The position numbers and the translations under genes are program-made. A DNA stretch of 64,000 nucleotides. It comes from Gammaproteobacteria bacterium (GTDB lineage Bacteria; Pseudomonadota; Gammaproteobacteria; Pseudomonadales; Halieaceae). The notes beneath the pieces were generated by a model. It was not told the DNA's origin and did no database searches. It worked only from the letters and a program-made list of their open reading frames with translations. Numbering within the stretch: the stretch's first letter is position 1; each line of letters begins with the position of its first letter. Shown here one piece after another: positions 62,887-64,000 of this stretch. The stretch covers positions 41,990 to 105,989 of the forward strand of contig JAUIEP010000003.1 of assembly GCA_030428835.1 (NCBI GenBank). The letters are read 5' to 3'.

Positions 62887-63917
62887 TCCGTCGACTGGCG
62901 GAGATTCAAGAGGAGGCAAAGCAACAAGCCGCAGCGGTTTATACCTTCGAGGCAGCGGCACTGCGATACCTCGAAGATATTGCACAGTCGTCATCGGCAG
63001 AAACGATAGCGATACATCTGGACCAGTTGTTCGTGTATATCGGCGCACTGCCCCTGGAGCAGGTCCACGACGGCACTTTAAAGCCATTCGTGGATGAGCG
63101 GCTCCGTCTGGGGAAGGCCCCGAAATCCATTAACAATGCGATTGGTACAGCCAGTGCAGTTCTCAATCGCGCGGCGCGGGTATGGCGAAATGAGCAAGGG
63201 CTGCCGTGGCTAAAACAGGCACCGCCCAAACTCAGTCGGCTATCGCTCAAGGGGTGCCAGAAAAGACCGTACCCCTTGTCGTGGGAAGAACAGGACAGGC
63301 TTTTTTCAAGGCTCCCCCGCCACCTGGCGGATGCCGCGATGTTTGCGGTCAATACGGGATGCCGGGAACAAGAGGTCTGCCAGCTGCGCTGGGCATGGGA
63401 GGTAAAACTGGATGATCTATCCACTTTCGCCTTTGTCCTGCCCGAGTCGATCACCAAGACCAGTACCGAGCGGGTGGTGGTGCTCAACACGGTCGCGAAG
63501 GCAGTAGTCGATTCACGGCGGGGGATCCACGAGGACTTCGTGTTTACCTATCGGGGCAACCCGGTCGGGAAGTTACGGACCAGCGCGTGGATCAGGGCCT
63601 GGACGAAGGCCGGGTTACCGACGGACAGCACCATACTCAAAGGCGTTCACAATTTGCGCCATACGTTCGGCCGAAGGCTGCGAGGCGCGGCGGTTCCACT
63701 GGAAACACGCAAGGCGCTGCTGGGGCATGCCAGTGGTGATATCACCACCCACTACTCGGCAGCCGAACTCGGCGAACTGCTGGATGCCGCGGAGAAGGTG
63801 ACCGATCGTGGGCGCGCGCAATCGCCCACCCTGACAGTGATAAAGCGGCAGAAGGAGGAAAGTGTCGGAAAACGGCTCTTCATCATTAACGGGGGACACC
63901 GGCATTCATTAAACTGA
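62745..63917 (+). CDS. Tyrosine-type recombinase/integrase
   Basis: 390 aa with a strong ribosome site (GGAGGA) at ATG 62745. The catalytic residues are R in NTGCREQEVC, H-x-x-R in VHNLRHTFGR, H in LLGHASGD and Tyr in THYSAAEL. The N-terminal part (about 1-170) has the core-binding helices. It is likely active. The last 15 residues (RLFIINGGHRHSLN) lie in an inverted repeat that may be the end of an inserted element, so the natural C-terminus may differ. Confidence 0.94.
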   Translation: MSKRNKMPGLRLKNGIWHIEKRSQYAPGGWLRESTGVSGRTEAEQKLIRRLAEIQEEAKQQAAAVYTFEAAALRYLEDIAQSSSAETIAIHLDQLFVYIGALPLEQVHDGTLKPFVDERLRLGKAPKSINNAIGTASAVLNRAARVWRNEQGLPWLKQAPPKLSRLSLKGCQKRPYPLSWEEQDRLFSRLPRHLADAAMFAVNTGCREQEVCQLRWAWEVKLDDLSTFAFVLPESITKTSTERVVVLNTVAKAVVDSRRGIHEDFVFTYRGNPVGKLRTSAWIRAWTKAGLPTDSTILKGVHNLRHTFGRRLRGAAVPLETRKALLGHASGDITTHYSAAELGELLDAAEKVTDRGRAQSPTLTVIKRQKEESVGKRLFIINGGHRHSLN

Positions 63918-63957
63918 ATTTGCGAAGTTCGTTTAATGGAGAGAATACCGATGTCCC
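63893..63957. repeat. Imperfect inverted repeat, probable IS end
   Basis: The outer arms are GGGACACCGGCATT (63893-63906) and AATACCGATGTCCC (63944-63957), 12 of 14 matching. The inner arms CATTAAAC (63907-63914) and GTTTAATG (63931-63938) are perfect. The ribosome site GGAGAG (63938-63943) is at the edge of the stem. It could be the left terminal repeat and a hairpin that hides the start of the next gene. Confidence 0.6.
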
Positions 63958-64000
63958 ACGCAGGAGTAATATTAGGCCTTCCGGAGCTGGAGGTCGAACG
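63951..64000 (+). CDS. Start of unknown protein, possibly transposase (partial)
   Basis: ATG 63951 follows GGAGAG at seven bases. Only 16 residues are inside the window (MSHAGVILGLPELEVE). The start resembles ISL3-family transposases from memory, and the inverted repeat upstream supports an insertion sequence. This is not provable with so little sequence. Confidence 0.4.
   Translation, partial: MSHAGVILGLPELEVE

Larger units (their letters stand above)
52537..64000. mobile_element. Integrated genomic island (right end outside window)
   Basis: The evidence is the tRNA-Arg 3' fragment at the left end, an abrupt fall in GC content, a toxin-antitoxin remnant, a MarR/P450/RND/hotdog cargo unlike the neighbours, and two tyrosine recombinases at 61657-63917. 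The right junction is not seen. The region from about 61650 is again richer in GC, so the element may be a mosaic of more than one insertion. Confidence 0.8.

Overview
The window looks like a GC-rich chromosome from a free-living, probably marine gammaproteobacterium. The Halieaceae/OM60-NOR5 type is the best guess. The basis is gene content: two DUF3604 exported proteins, a TonB-dependent receptor, a wax ester synthase next to PlsB, PPK2, an LLM-class oxidoreductase, several short-chain dehydrogenases and a periplasmic multihaem cytochrome. No rRNA gene, intact tRNA gene or CRISPR array is visible, so the taxonomy is an inference.

Bases 1-11.7 kb hold the most unusual block. It starts with the end of a haem/LVIVD-repeat protein and a five-haem cytochrome c. 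A PP2C phosphatase with a C-terminal membrane tail is translationally coupled to the cytochrome. Next come a 32-aa protein that copies that tail, a membrane-anchored double-FHA protein, an outer-membrane beta-barrel protein, a membrane-anchored Ser/Thr kinase, and a secreted Sel1/coiled-coil/caspase-fold protease. Kinase, phosphatase, phosphothreonine reader and caspase together suggest a protein-phosphorylation circuit with a proteolytic output. No type VI secretion genes are in view.

Bases 11.7-21.3 kb carry an acetolactate-synthase/aldehyde-dehydrogenase pair, a small outer-membrane protein, a sulfatase-fold protein with an odd active-site motif, and a MarR-controlled acyl-CoA/SDR/LLM catabolic set with a near-perfect operator. 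Bases 21.5-34.6 kb are mixed housekeeping and envelope genes: DUF1499 lipoprotein, DUF3604, ABC exporter, Na/Pi cotransporter, MBL/beta-CASP protein, hydrolase, glutathione peroxidase, DUF21 protein, Ca/Na exchanger and PPK2. Bases 34.6-41.3 kb are a glycerolipid/wax-ester operon (gpsA, WS/DGAT, plsB, HAD-PlsC fusion); two of its products end in lysine-rich tails. Bases 41.5-52.1 kb hold a DAPG-hydrolase-like protein, a PepSY-type membrane protein, an SDR-like protein, LysR with a divergent DUF3604/TonB-receptor operon, a DUF4239 membrane protein and a phospholipase-D-family lipoprotein.

From 52.5 kb the composition becomes visibly more AT-rich. This begins exactly at the 3' half of a tRNA-Arg(ACG), which reads as the left attachment site of an integrated element. 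The element holds a broken parDE pair, a MarR/P450 pair divergent from an RND efflux/two-hotdog-protein operon, a 1-kb hairpin-rich noncoding stretch, and two tyrosine recombinases with an AlpA-like protein between them. At the right edge a probable insertion sequence begins and runs out of the window. The intact tRNA-Arg is predicted to lie to the right.
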